This document shows positions 17,800-26,348 of a stretch of DNA of 59,511 nt, piece after piece (positions within the stretch are counted from its first letter, which is position 1; every line of letters begins with the position of its first letter). The DNA is from Streptomyces mutabilis. Lineage in GTDB: Bacteria; Actinomycetota; Actinomycetes; Streptomycetales; Streptomycetaceae. A program made the position numbers and the translations under genes. Location: NCBI RefSeq assembly GCF_014649815.1, contig NZ_BMTT01000027.1, positions 1 to 59,511 of the forward strand. The letters run 5' to 3'. The notes under the pieces were generated by a model. That model was not told the origin of the DNA, did not search any database, and saw only the letters and a list, made by a program, of their open reading frames with translations.

Positions 17800-19146
17800 A
17801 TGACCGCCACAGCCGCTGCCCGGGTCGCCACCGTGCGACACCGACGCGTCTTCGTCCTCCTCAGCAGCGTCCAGACCACGCTGATCTTCACGCTCGCCGC
17901 GCTCGCCGTACCGCTGCCCCGCATCGGGCGCGAGTTCGGCCTGGAGCGTGCCGACCTGATCCTGCTCAGCGCCGCCTACGGACTGACCTTCGGCGCACTG
18001 GTGCTCTTCGGCGGACGTCTCGCCGACCGTTACGGCGGGCGACGCGCGCTCACCGCGGGCCTCGTCCTGTTCGCCACCGCCTCTGCCGCCGCCCCGCTCG
18101 CCCCCGGCATCGGGGCACTGCTCGCGGCACGCTTCGCCCAGGGCGCGGGCGCGGCCCTCGCCGCGCCCGCCGCCATGGCCGTACTGCGCGCCGTCTTCCC
18201 CTCCCCCACCGCGTACGGCCGGGCGATGGCCACCTGGGGCGGACTCTCGGTGCTCGGCGCGACCGCGGGCAATCTGCTCTCCGGCGTCATCTCGGAACTG
18301 TTCTCCTGGCGTTGGAGCTTCGCCGTACCGCTCGTGGTGGCGGTCGCAGCGCTCGCCCTCACGCCCCGGCTGCTGCCGACAACCGCGCCGAACCGGCAGC
18401 GGAGACTCGATGTGCCCGGCGCCCTGCTCGCCACCGGGGGGATCGTCCTCGCCAGTTACGGCCTCGTCGTCACCGATGCCCGCCCGTGGTCGTCGGCCGG
18501 CGTGCTCGTGCCCCTGCTCGGCGGGGCCGCTCTGCTGGCCGCGTTCTGGTTCGCCGAGCGCCTCGCCCGCGATCCGCTGCTGCCACCCCGCTTCCTGCTC
18601 GACCGGCGGCGGGCCCTCGCCCTCACGGCCATCGCACTGAGCGCCTGCGGGACCGCGATGACCTTCGTGGTTCTCTCACTCCACCTCCAGCAGGGGCGCG
18701 ACTGGTCACAGACGCAGACCTCGGCCGCCTTCGTGCCGTTCGCCGTCGCGCTGATCGCCTCGGGCCGGGCGGCGGGACCGCTCATCGGCCGGTACGGGGC
18801 CCGAGCCGTCACCTCCGCCGGGCTGGGCACGGGCGCGGCCGGGCTCGTCCTCCTCGCGTCCACCGGGCTCGACGCGCACACCTGGTACGCGTACGGACTG
18901 CTGCCGGGCCTCGTGCTGCTGCCTGCCGGCGCCGCGGCCTCCTTCGCCGGAGCCGCCGTGCTCGCCACCGAAGGTGTGCCGCGGGAGCGGACCGGGCTCG
19001 CGGGCGGCGTGCTGAACACCGCGATGGAGGTCGGCCCGACCGTCCTCTTCGCCGTCCTGCTCACGCTCGGCAGCGACGCCTCGTCCCTGGCCGCGACGGG
19101 TGCCGCCCTCGCCGTCGTGGCCCTCCTCAACCACCGCACCACGTAA
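17800..19146 (+). CDS. MFS drug/metabolite efflux transporter
   Basis: A 448-residue integral membrane protein with about 12-14 hydrophobic segments. The MFS signature FGGRLADRYGGRRALTAGLV lies between helices 2 and 3, and RFAQGAGAALAAPAAMAVLR is the drug:proton antiporter motif. A large soluble loop is missing, as usual for DHA-type exporters. ATG 17800 is preceded by GGGGG. It probably exports a small hydrophobic compound out of the cell under control of the upstream TetR. The substrate is unknown. Confidence 0.88.
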   Translation: MTATAAARVATVRHRRVFVLLSSVQTTLIFTLAALAVPLPRIGREFGLERADLILLSAAYGLTFGALVLFGGRLADRYGGRRALTAGLVLFATASAAAPLAPGIGALLAARFAQGAGAALAAPAAMAVLRAVFPSPTAYGRAMATWGGLSVLGATAGNLLSGVISELFSWRWSFAVPLVVAVAALALTPRLLPTTAPNRQRRLDVPGALLATGGIVLASYGLVVTDARPWSSAGVLVPLLGGAALLAAFWFAERLARDPLLPPRFLLDRRRALALTAIALSACGTAMTFVVLSLHLQQGRDWSQTQTSAAFVPFAVALIASGRAAGPLIGRYGARAVTSAGLGTGAAGLVLLASTGLDAHTWYAYGLLPGLVLLPAGAAASFAGAAVLATEGVPRERTGLAGGVLNTAMEVGPTVLFAVLLTLGSDASSLAATGAALAVVALLNHRTT

Positions 19147-19171
19147 TCCATCGCTCACAGGAGTCAACGAA

Positions 19172-19930
19172 ATGAACCGCTTCACGGGCAAGACCGTCCT
19201 CGTCACCGGCGCGGGCTCCGGCCTCGGCCGCGCGATCGCGCTCGCCTTCGCCTCCGAGGGCGCCTCCGTGGTCGCCGCTGGACGCACCGCGGCCTCTCTG
19301 GAGGAGACGGTCGGCCTCATCGAGGCAGCCGGTGGCACGGCCGTCGCCGTCACCGCCGATGTCACCGACTCCGGCCGGCTCCAGGACCTCGTACGCGAGA
19401 GCGTCACCCGTTTCGGCAGACTGGACATCGCGGTCAACAACGCCGGGATACTCCGCGGGGCCGTCCCCGTCGGCGAGGTGAGCGAGGAGGACTGGGACGC
19501 GGTGCTGCGAACCAATGTCACCGGCGTCTGGCTGGCCATGAAGCACGAGATCGCGCACATGAAGGAGAACGGCGGCGGCACCATCGTCAACATCTCCTCC
19601 AACCTCGGCGCACACCTGCGGATCCCGAACGCCGCCGCGTACATCACCTCGAAGGCAGCGGTCTCAGCGCTGACCCGTGCCGCCGCTCTCGACCACATCC
19701 ACCAGGGCATTCGCATCAACGCGGTCAGCCCGGGCGCTGCCGCCGGACCCATGTCGCTGCTGCCCGGCGAGACCGAGGGCGACCGTGCCGAGCGAGTGAA
19801 GACAGAGAACCCGCTCGGCAGGATCGCGGAGGCCGAGGAAGTGGCGGCCGCGGTGCTCTACCTCGCCTCGCCCGCGGCCGGCGCGGTCGTGGGCACCGAC
19901 CTGGTCATCGACAGCGGATCCTCGGCCTGA
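19172..19930 (+). CDS. SDR-family oxidoreductase
   Basis: A 252-residue classical short-chain dehydrogenase. It has TGAGSGLGRAIAL (cofactor site), AGRTAAS (Arg suggests NADP), NNAGILRG, NISSNLG (Ser), YITSK (Tyr/Lys) and a C-terminal GTDLVIDSGSSA. CAGGAG lies nine bases upstream of ATG 19172. It sits 25 bases after the MFS stop, so it belongs to the TetR-controlled operon and may detoxify the exported compound. The substrate is unknown. Confidence 0.87.
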   Translation: MNRFTGKTVLVTGAGSGLGRAIALAFASEGASVVAAGRTAASLEETVGLIEAAGGTAVAVTADVTDSGRLQDLVRESVTRFGRLDIAVNNAGILRGAVPVGEVSEEDWDAVLRTNVTGVWLAMKHEIAHMKENGGGTIVNISSNLGAHLRIPNAAAYITSKAAVSALTRAAALDHIHQGIRINAVSPGAAAGPMSLLPGETEGDRAERVKTENPLGRIAEAEEVAAAVLYLASPAAGAVVGTDLVIDSGSSA

Positions 19931-20168
19931 CGGCTCGCAGGCCCCGGCCCCCTCGTCGGCACGGAACTCCGCCACGACGGGCCGGAACGCGAGCCACATC
20001 CCGGCCAACAGAGCGGCGGCACCCGCGAGATCGTGGATGCCAGGCGGGGACCCGGCGAGCGTCTCCGGGACCGGGCCGTGCGAGGTGAGGTGGCCGGCGA
20101 CGCGGTGAGTTCGGCGGCGTCGCAGCCGAACCGTTTCATCGGCCGGCGCTCGGAGCCGAGGCCCGCTC

Positions 20169-20199
20169 TTGACCCTCACGTGGCGTGAGGCTCCATAGT
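20169..20199 (+). promoter_or_regulatory. MerR-type promoter with 19-bp spacer and palindromic operator
   Basis: TTGACC at 20169-20174 and CATAGT at 20194-20199 are separated by 19 bases, the over-long spacing typical of MerR-activated promoters. Between them lies the inverted repeat CCTCACG (20174-20180) TGG CGTGAGG (20184-20190). Transcription would start close to the GTG at 20207, giving a nearly leaderless message. Confidence 0.7.
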
Positions 20200-20206
20200 C
20201 GGTGCC

Positions 20207-21322
20207 GTGGAGGATCACTGGACCGTGGGACGCGTGGCCGGGCTCGCCGGCGTGAGCGTCCGCACGCTGCATCACTATGACGAGATCGGGCTGGTGCGTC
20301 CGTCGGCGCGCACCGCGTCCGGGTACCGGGCCTATTCGGCGGGCGACGTGGAGCGACTGCGCGAGGTGCTGGCCTACCGGCGCCTGGGCTTCGGGTTGCG
20401 GCAGGTCGCCGAACTGGTCGGCGACCCGTCCACCGACGCGGTCGCGCACCTGCGCCGCCTGCGCGGCCTGCTGCTGGAGCGGCGTGACCGCGCGGACGCC
20501 ATGGTGGCAGCCATCGACACGGAACTCGACGCACGGGCGAAGGGACTGCGGGTGACACCGGATGAGCAACTGGAGATGCTCGGTGCACGGCTGTACGACG
20601 CGATCGGCGGCGCCTACACCGCGACACGGCGTACCGATCCGCGGATCGCCGCGCAGATCTGGGACGCGCTCGGGGACGCGCAGACGGTGCTGAACGTCGG
20701 GGCCGGCACCGGTTCCTACGAGCCCGCCGATCGCGACGTGAGAGCGGTGGAGCCATCGGCGGTCATGCGCGAACAGCGCCCCGCCGGCGCGGCGCCGTGC
20801 GTGGCCGCTGCCGCGGAGAACCTGCCGTTCGAGGACCGTTCCTTCGACGTCGCGATGGCCGTCTCCACCGTTCACCACTGGGGGGACCCGGTAGCGGGGC
20901 TGCGCGAGATGCGGCGCGTGGCCCGTCGCGTGGTGGTGCTCACCTTCGACACCGACGAGCACGGATGGCAGGACCGGTTCTGGCTCACTCGCGACTATTT
21001 GCCGGAGTTCGCCACCGTCCTCGCGGACTTTCCCTCGCTCGCCGGGATGGCCGACGCGATCGGCGCCCGCTCCGAACCGGTACCCGTCCCGTGGGACTGC
21101 ACCGACGGCCTGTTCGAGGCGTACTGGCGCCGGCCGCGGGCGTATCTGGAGGACCACGTACGCCGTGCGATGTCGGTGTGGACGAGGGTCGGGCCGCAGG
21201 CCGAGCAGCGGGCGGTACGAAGTCTCAGCAACGATCTCGACTCCGGCCGGTGGGCCGAGGGCAACCGCCACCTCACCGACCTCGACGCGGCAGATCTCGG
21301 CCTCCGCCTGCTCATCGCCTGA
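20207..21322 (+). CDS. MerR-type regulator fused to a class I methyltransferase
   Basis: A 371-residue fusion. Residues 1-70 are a MerR winged helix (TVGRVAGLAGVSVRTLHHYD, EIGLVRPSARTASGYRAYSA) followed by the dimerisation coiled coil (about 75-120). The C-terminal part from about residue 160 is a SAM-dependent methyltransferase fold: VLNVGAGTGSYEP (motif I), VEPSAVM, ENLPFEDRSFDVAMAVSTVH and LREMRRVARRVVVLTFD. The GTG at 20207 follows a 19-bp-spaced promoter with an internal palindrome, indicating autoregulation. Such fusions may sense or use SAM or the methylated product; the role here is inferred. Confidence 0.85.
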   Translation: MEDHWTVGRVAGLAGVSVRTLHHYDEIGLVRPSARTASGYRAYSAGDVERLREVLAYRRLGFGLRQVAELVGDPSTDAVAHLRRLRGLLLERRDRADAMVAAIDTELDARAKGLRVTPDEQLEMLGARLYDAIGGAYTATRRTDPRIAAQIWDALGDAQTVLNVGAGTGSYEPADRDVRAVEPSAVMREQRPAGAAPCVAAAAENLPFEDRSFDVAMAVSTVHHWGDPVAGLREMRRVARRVVVLTFDTDEHGWQDRFWLTRDYLPEFATVLADFPSLAGMADAIGARSEPVPVPWDCTDGLFEAYWRRPRAYLEDHVRRAMSVWTRVGPQAEQRAVRSLSNDLDSGRWAEGNRHLTDLDAADLGLRLLIA

Positions 21323-21431
21323 ACCTCGGCGCGTCGCTCCCGCGGCGCGGGAGCCGCCGGGAACGCCCCGCGACGCGTTCGAGACGATCCGCGAGTACCT
21401 CGTCTCAGCCCAGCCCTGACCGCCTGGGCGG

Positions 21432-21824
21432 TCACTGCCGGTCGAGGACGGTGACGTCCTGGTCCATGACGTGCTGCCAGTGGGCCCGTTGCCGTTCGCG
21501 CTCTTCGGCGCTCGCCAGGTGCTCCTGGTGGAAGCGGAGCGTCGTCCGGGCGCCGTCCGCTGCGGTGGTGAGGGCGACCTGGACCGTGGTGGTGCCGTGG
21601 GTGACGCGGACGCGGTCCGCGCGGTAGCCGCGCACCTCGCCCGTCACTTCTTCGGTCGTCCGGTAGAAGGTGCCGCGTTGCGGGGTGAGGACCGCGCCGG
21701 GGCCGAGCCAGAGGGCAACGCCTTCGGGAGCACTGATGAAAGCCCAGACGATGGCTGCGGGCTGGGGCAGGGTGCGGGACACGCCGATCTGCCAGCCGAC
21801 GTCCTTGGTGAGTCCTGTGGGCAT
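21432..21824 (-). CDS. SRPBCC/AHSA1-like START-domain protein
   Basis: A 130-residue protein of the activator-of-Hsp90 (SRPBCC) type. Features are WQIGVSRTLPQPAAIVWAFI at the N-terminus, PEGVALWLGPGAVL, a beta-rich middle (GEVRGYRADRVRVTHG, TTVQVALTTAADGARTTLRF) and a C-terminal helix with HWQHVMDQDVTVL. These small helix-grip proteins bind hydrophobic ligands. ATG 21824 lies only four bases after the stop of the CGNR pseudogene on the same strand, so the two formed an operon. Confidence 0.75.
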   Translation of the reverse strand: MPTGLTKDVGWQIGVSRTLPQPAAIVWAFISAPEGVALWLGPGAVLTPQRGTFYRTTEEVTGEVRGYRADRVRVTHGTTTVQVALTTAADGARTTLRFHQEHLASAEERERQRAHWQHVMDQDVTVLDRQ

Positions 21825-21828
21825 GAGG

Positions 21829-22426
21829 TCACATTTCCTCAGTGTGGCGGGCACGCAGCGCCCTGACCTTGTGGCGGTTGCCGCAGTGCTCCAGGAGCAC
21901 CAGCGGCGGCCGGGGCGTGAGGTGTCAACGCGGACGAGGTGGCAAAGTCCTCAGCGGCGCGGGTGCGGATGCGGTGCGCGAAGGGGCCGGTCAGCAGCTC
22001 GACGGCGTCGCGGGCGACGGTGGCCGCCAGGCGCGTTCCGTTCGAGGGTTCCGGCCCATGTCGCTTCCCGGTCGGCGTGAAGGCGGGGCCATGGCCGGAC
22101 AGGCGGCTGCTTCGTTGACGGCCTCCGGGTCGCGGGGCGGGTGAGGCTCGCCGCACGTGTGGGCGATGATCACCCGGATCAGAGCGTCGCGCAGTTCTCG
22201 TATGCCGGCCACGTCCGCTTCGGAGACGTCCAGTGCGGGCGTCGGAGTCAGGCGCGACCGGTCCACCCAGGCGGCCAGGTCGGCGGGCTGGTGCAGGACC
22301 TCATACCGGCGGTAGGGGCCGGAGCCGCCGGTGATCAGCAGTTCCAGGCAGAGCGCCGGGGCCGAACCGGTAGGTGACGCCGGTGTGGGAGTGCAACGTC
22401 AGCCTCTTGGCTGCGGAGGAGTCCAT
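21829..22426 (-). pseudogene. CGNR zinc-finger (ABATE-domain) regulator, multiply frameshifted
   Basis: Pieces in three frames assemble into a typical CGNR protein: start MDSSAAKRLTLHSHTGVTYR, then ALDVSEADVAGIRELRDALI, then TVARDAVELLTGPFAHRIRT, then HCGNRHKVRALRARHTEEM stop. The final CGNRHK is the zinc-finger signature. At least two indels break the frame between 22300 and 21900, so it is not translatable as one protein. These are stress or repressor-type DNA-binding proteins. The gene lies directly upstream of, and was probably coupled to, the SRPBCC gene. Confidence 0.7.
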
Positions 22427-22602
22427 GCAACCAATAAGAACGGTTACCGGTTGCACGGCATGGAGTCGGGCGCTGCGTCGACAGCACGAACGCCGTCCGC
22501 GGCGGACTTCTGGGGCCGGGCCCAAGTCTGGGGCAAGGTTCCCCGCCTGGGCCCGCGGGCCACTGGGATGCCCCGAGTCCTGTAGAGTCCGGTGATCTTG
22601 TT

Positions 22603-23030
22603 TCAGGCGGACTGCGGGGTCTGCTCCTGGCTCCGCCAGAAGGCTTCCTCGTACTCGGCGGGCGGTATGTAGTCGAGCGCGGAGTGGAAGCGTTCTTCGT
22701 TGTACCAGGTGATCCACTGGAAGATCGACCAAAAAACACCAAAGCGGCCCTGAGGGATCTCGTTCGCCCGCCTCAACTCCGCTACTGCCTTGCGGAGTTG
22801 CTTCAGCTCGTGATGCCCGTCGGTGGTCAGCCGGTCGTCGCGTTCGCCGTGGTCGGCCTCGGCCTGGCGGACCCAGCCGCGCAGGGCTTCCTTGTGGATG
22901 CCCAGATCCTTGGCGCCGTGGGCGATGGGGCGGCCGGTGGCGCGGACCTCACGGATCGCGCGCTCGCGGAGCTCGTCGGGGTATTTACGGGAGTGCTGCC
23001 ATGGTGCTGGTAGTTCTCCTTCGCCAGGAC
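22603..23030 (-). pseudogene. IS3-family remnant: orfA joined to the tail of orfB
   Basis: From about 23015 the minus strand reads RKYPDELRERAIREVRATGR, then PIAHGAKDLGIHKEALRGWV, then ELKQLRKAVAELRRANEI, an IS3 orfA. It then runs directly into FQWITWYNEERFHSALDYIP and PAEYEEAFWRSQEQTPQSA stop, the C-terminus of the orfB integrase core. The middle of orfB, including the DDE Asp residues, is deleted. An extra C in ATCCCTC near 22757 shifts the orfA tail and happens to put both parts in one frame. It cannot transpose on its own. Confidence 0.75.
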
Positions 23031-23398
23031 GGTAACCCTGGCATCAGGGACTCCACAAATCTCAGTACAGCTCACCCTCGTCGTAGATGGGCATATCAGT
23101 TCCCTTCCTCTTGCCCCGGTCCTCTTTCGCGGGCGCGTAACCAGCACTGACACAAGGCGAGACAAGGACCCAACGTGGTCCCACGGCGGACGCGGACCCG
23201 GGTGCTTTCGACGGTTGGTGCTGGTGCGCGGGCCGGTCGAAGCCCGGTCCCTCAGCTGTACCATCTCCATGTTCGACGGTACGTCGATAGCTGTCAACGC
23301 TCCGTCAAGTTCTGTGCAAGTCCCGTCAGTTTCCGCTCCCGGTCGTAAGCCGCCTCCCCCGGATCGTGGGGACCGTGCGGGGCGTAGTCTCAGCGGCC
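23031..23398. other. Intergenic region upstream of a tetR gene
   Basis: No gene is recognised. A short palindrome CGACG GTA CGTCG at 23274-23286 is a possible operator for the TetR gene that starts 113 bases downstream. The left part may still be IS3 flank. Confidence 0.35.
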
Positions 23399-24037
23399 AT
23401 GAACAGTCAGTCCGATGAGGCGCGTTCGGCGGATCGACGCCACGCCAAAGTGAGCAAAGGTGATCTGCGGGAGCAGGCGCTGCTCGACGCGGCGGAAGAG
23501 ATGCTCCGTCGGTCGTCGGTCGCCAGGCTGACGATGGAGGCTGTCGCGAAGCGGGCGGGGATCACCCGTTCCGCTGCGTACTTCTACTTCGCCTCCAAGG
23601 AGGAGGTGGTGTGCGCCGTCATCGAACGAGCCACCCGGCGCATCTACACCGGCCTCGAGGCATCCGGCGACGCGGTGGACACCACCAGCCTGGAACGGGC
23701 CGTCGACGTTCAGGTCGACAACTGGCGCCGCCACGGCCACATCTTCCGCGTCGGTGTCGAACTGTCCGCCCGTGCCGAGTACCGGCAGGTGTGGGTCTCT
23801 CTGATGGAGCACGGCATCGACCTGGCCTGCCGGGCGGTCGCCCACGACCGCGCCCGCGGACTGGTCGGGGGCGATCCCGCGCAGGACCGTGCCCGGCTGG
23901 AGGCCCTTGCCTGGATGGGTGAACGAACCTGCTACCTGCTCTTCACCCGCGATCACAGTGAAGCCGAGGAGGAGGAGTTGCGCGACACTCTCACCACCTT
24001 CGCCCACCGCGGGCTCGGCTACCGCGCTACCGACTGA
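23399..24037 (+). CDS. TetR-family transcriptional regulator
   Basis: A 212-residue regulator. The helix-turn-helix domain spans about residues 22-70: LREQALLDAAEEMLRRSSVA, then RLTMEAVAKRAGITRSAAYF, then YFASKEEVVCAVI. The C-terminal domain resembles the EthR-like ligand-binding type (VDNWRRHGHIFRVGVELSA, ERTCYLLFTRDHSEAEEEEL). The start MNSQSDEARS at 23399 is preferred over an upstream GTG in the same frame. No obvious target gene is adjacent: the kinase gene downstream is convergent. The effector is unknown. Confidence 0.87.
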   Translation: MNSQSDEARSADRRHAKVSKGDLREQALLDAAEEMLRRSSVARLTMEAVAKRAGITRSAAYFYFASKEEVVCAVIERATRRIYTGLEASGDAVDTTSLERAVDVQVDNWRRHGHIFRVGVELSARAEYRQVWVSLMEHGIDLACRAVAHDRARGLVGGDPAQDRARLEALAWMGERTCYLLFTRDHSEAEEEELRDTLTTFAHRGLGYRATD

Positions 24038-24075
24038 CCCGCTCCTGGGACCGCCACTGTCCCGCTGCCAGCCGG

Positions 24076-25494
24076 TCAGGCGGCGGGCTCCTCACCGGCC
24101 CTGCTCAAGTTCCCCTCGGGAAATCCCGCCTCCTCACTCAAGGACGCGTAGTGCAGGCGACCGTCGTCCCGGAGCGTGACGCGAGCTGTCTCCGTGCTCT
24201 CTACGCACAGGTTCAGGGGGTTGGATCCGCCGCTTTCGTTCGGCCGGGTCTCCAGGACCAGGCGGTCGTCCTCGGCCGTCGTCAACAGGACGTCACTGGT
24301 GCAGCTGACGCCCTGCATCGAGACCGCCGCGTCGGTCGAGACGACATTACCGACCGTGCCCTGCGCAATCGTGATGCGCAGGGTGCCGCCCGGCAGGTCA
24401 CGTCTGGTCGTGAGCTGCCCTTCCCAGGTACCCAGAAACGCCCCAGGGACGTCACCGCCATCGCCGCCGTCACCTCCTGCCTGCACCGCGACGAACACCG
24501 TCGCCGACGCGGCGAGCGCGGCGGCGGCAGCGAGGAGAAGCGGCCCCTTGCGTCGGCGCGGTGGGCCGGCGGGTTCAGTGCGCACGGTGTCGGCAGGGGC
24601 GGGCAGATTGACCAGTTCCCGCATCAGAACCTGGATGTCCGCCACGACCGGCGAGGGCAACCAACCCGCTCCGGCCAGGGACGCGGTTCCCTCAGGCGCC
24701 AGCGTACGGGCTATCTCCCCGGCCGCGGGGCGTGCCGCCGGGTCCTTGGCCAGACAGGCGGCGGCGATCTCCCGCAACCGACCCGACAGGCCGCCCAGAT
24801 CCGGTTCCTCGTGCACCACCTTGTACATCAGGCTGGCCGCCCCGTCCCCGGGGAAGGGGCCATGGCCCGTCGCGGCGAACACCAGCACCGCGCCCAGCGT
24901 GAAGACGTCCGTCGGTGAGCAGACTTCGCCGCCGATGACCTGTTCGGGAGACATGTAGCCCGGTGAACCGACGACCACTCCGGTGCGGGTCAGCGCCGCC
25001 GAGGCGTCCGTGGCCCGGGCGATTCCGAAGTCGATCAGCCGGGGACCGTCCAGTGCGAGCAGCACATTGGCGGGCTTGACATCGCGGTGCACCAGTTCCC
25101 GGCTGTGCACACCGTCGAGGGCCTCGGCCAGACCGGCCACCAGCAACCGTACCGAGGCTTCCGGCAGCGGCCCGTGCCGCTGTACGGCCCGGTCCAGGGA
25201 CAGCCCCTGCACGAAGGCGGTGGCCACCCACGGCCGGGAGGACTCGGTGTCGGCGTCCAGCACAGGCGTGGTCCACGCCCCGCCCGCCCTGCGAGCCAGG
25301 CTCACCTCGCGTCGGAAGCGTTCACGGAACTCCCCGTCCTGTGCGAATTCCGCCCGCACCAGTTTCACCGCGACCCACGGTGCCTCGTTCCGCCTGCGGG
25401 CGAGGTAGACACGACCCATTCCACCCGAGCCCACCCGAGCCAGCAGCCGGTAATCTCCCGCCCACCCCGGGTCGTCCGCCTGCAGTCGCTCCAC
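24076..25494 (-). CDS. Membrane-anchored Ser/Thr protein kinase (Hanks type)
   Basis: About 472 residues. Kinase motifs occur in order: GSGGMGRVY (P-loop), VAVKLV (Lys), LVHRDVKPANVLL (catalytic loop), LIDFGIAR (DFG), GSPGYMSPEQV (activation segment) and GDGAASLMYKVVHEEP. A single transmembrane helix follows a basic RRRKGP stretch (LLLAAAAALAASATVFVAVQ). The extracytoplasmic tail of about 120 residues (GTWEGQLTTRRDLPGG, VSCTSDVLLTTAEDDRLVLE) resembles lipocalin-like sensor tails. GTG 25494 has GAGGGG nine bases upstream. It is divergent from a membrane protein gene with 100 bases between. Confidence 0.88.
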   Translation of the reverse strand: MERLQADDPGWAGDYRLLARVGSGGMGRVYLARRRNEAPWVAVKLVRAEFAQDGEFRERFRREVSLARRAGGAWTTPVLDADTESSRPWVATAFVQGLSLDRAVQRHGPLPEASVRLLVAGLAEALDGVHSRELVHRDVKPANVLLALDGPRLIDFGIARATDASAALTRTGVVVGSPGYMSPEQVIGGEVCSPTDVFTLGAVLVFAATGHGPFPGDGAASLMYKVVHEEPDLGGLSGRLREIAAACLAKDPAARPAAGEIARTLAPEGTASLAGAGWLPSPVVADIQVLMRELVNLPAPADTVRTEPAGPPRRRKGPLLLAAAAALAASATVFVAVQAGGDGGDGGDVPGAFLGTWEGQLTTRRDLPGGTLRITIAQGTVGNVVSTDAAVSMQGVSCTSDVLLTTAEDDRLVLETRPNESGGSNPLNLCVESTETARVTLRDDGRLHYASLSEEAGFPEGNLSRAGEEPAA

Positions 25495-25594
25495 AGCGCA
25501 TCCCCTCTTCACGTCCCCGTGATCAGCCGTCAGCCTAGGTGTAAGTGGACCGAAACTCGACACACCGTCAATTCTGTTACGGCACACTGGACTC

Positions 25595-26215
25595 ATGGCA
25601 GACACGGGAGCGCTCTACGGACTGGTCGGCGCGGTCGTCGGGGCAGTACTGGGCGCGGTGGCCATGGTGAGCGTGCCGGTCCTGGAACGGTGGTGGCGGC
25701 GTTCGGACACCGAGGCCGAACGCACTCGGCAGGCCGTCGACACCGAGATCGCACGACTGACGAGCCTGCGGGTCACCGGACGGCACTGGATCGACGTCCT
25801 CAAACGCGCCGAACAGGACCTCGCGGCGGGCCGGGCCCCGACTCTGGACACGTTCGACGCGGAGATCAAGGCGGTCGGCGTCCCGGCGATCGACGCCCAC
25901 TACCTCCACCCCCTCTTCGCCCAGCGCTCACCCGCAACCCAGCAGGCCGCTGCCCACGCCTTCGCCCGTCTGGAGGAAGCCACCCAGCTCCTCCGCCGCG
26001 ACCTGCTCGGCAGCGTCGCCCAGGGCGTCTCCCGGGAGCGCGCTCTGGAAGCCTCCCTCGCCGTGGCCCGCGCCGAGCACGCCCGCGACCAGCTCAATGA
26101 ACAGCTCCTCGACCAGATCGCCAGGATCCAGCAGACCCTGCCCGACCCACCCTCGCCCGTCACCGTCTCCCAACCCGGATCCCCCGGACGCGCCGGGTCG
26201 AACCGGGGCCACTGA
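25595..26215 (+). CDS. Hypothetical protein with N-terminal membrane anchor
   Basis: A 206-residue protein. Residues 7-31 (LYGLVGAVVGAVLGAVAMVS) form one transmembrane helix, followed by a basic stop and then long alpha-helical, coiled-coil-prone sequence (RQAVDTEIARLTSLRVTG, LARLEEATQLLRRDLLG, ARDQLNEQLLDQIARIQQ). The Pro-rich tail is probably disordered. No family is recognised. It is divergent from the kinase gene and could share its promoter region. An IS256 remnant begins right after its stop. Confidence 0.6.
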   Translation: MADTGALYGLVGAVVGAVLGAVAMVSVPVLERWWRRSDTEAERTRQAVDTEIARLTSLRVTGRHWIDVLKRAEQDLAAGRAPTLDTFDAEIKAVGVPAIDAHYLHPLFAQRSPATQQAAAHAFARLEEATQLLRRDLLGSVAQGVSRERALEASLAVARAEHARDQLNEQLLDQIARIQQTLPDPPSPVTVSQPGSPGRAGSNRGH

Positions 26216-26348
26216 ACGAGCCCTGGGTCAGGGCGTGTCGAGGGGCTTGCTCTGCCACTCGGCCATGCCCTCGAGGACCTTGTCGGTGATGGTGGAGATA
26301 GTCTGGCGGGAGACGTCGGCGCCATAGACCTCGGTCAGGTGGGCCTAG

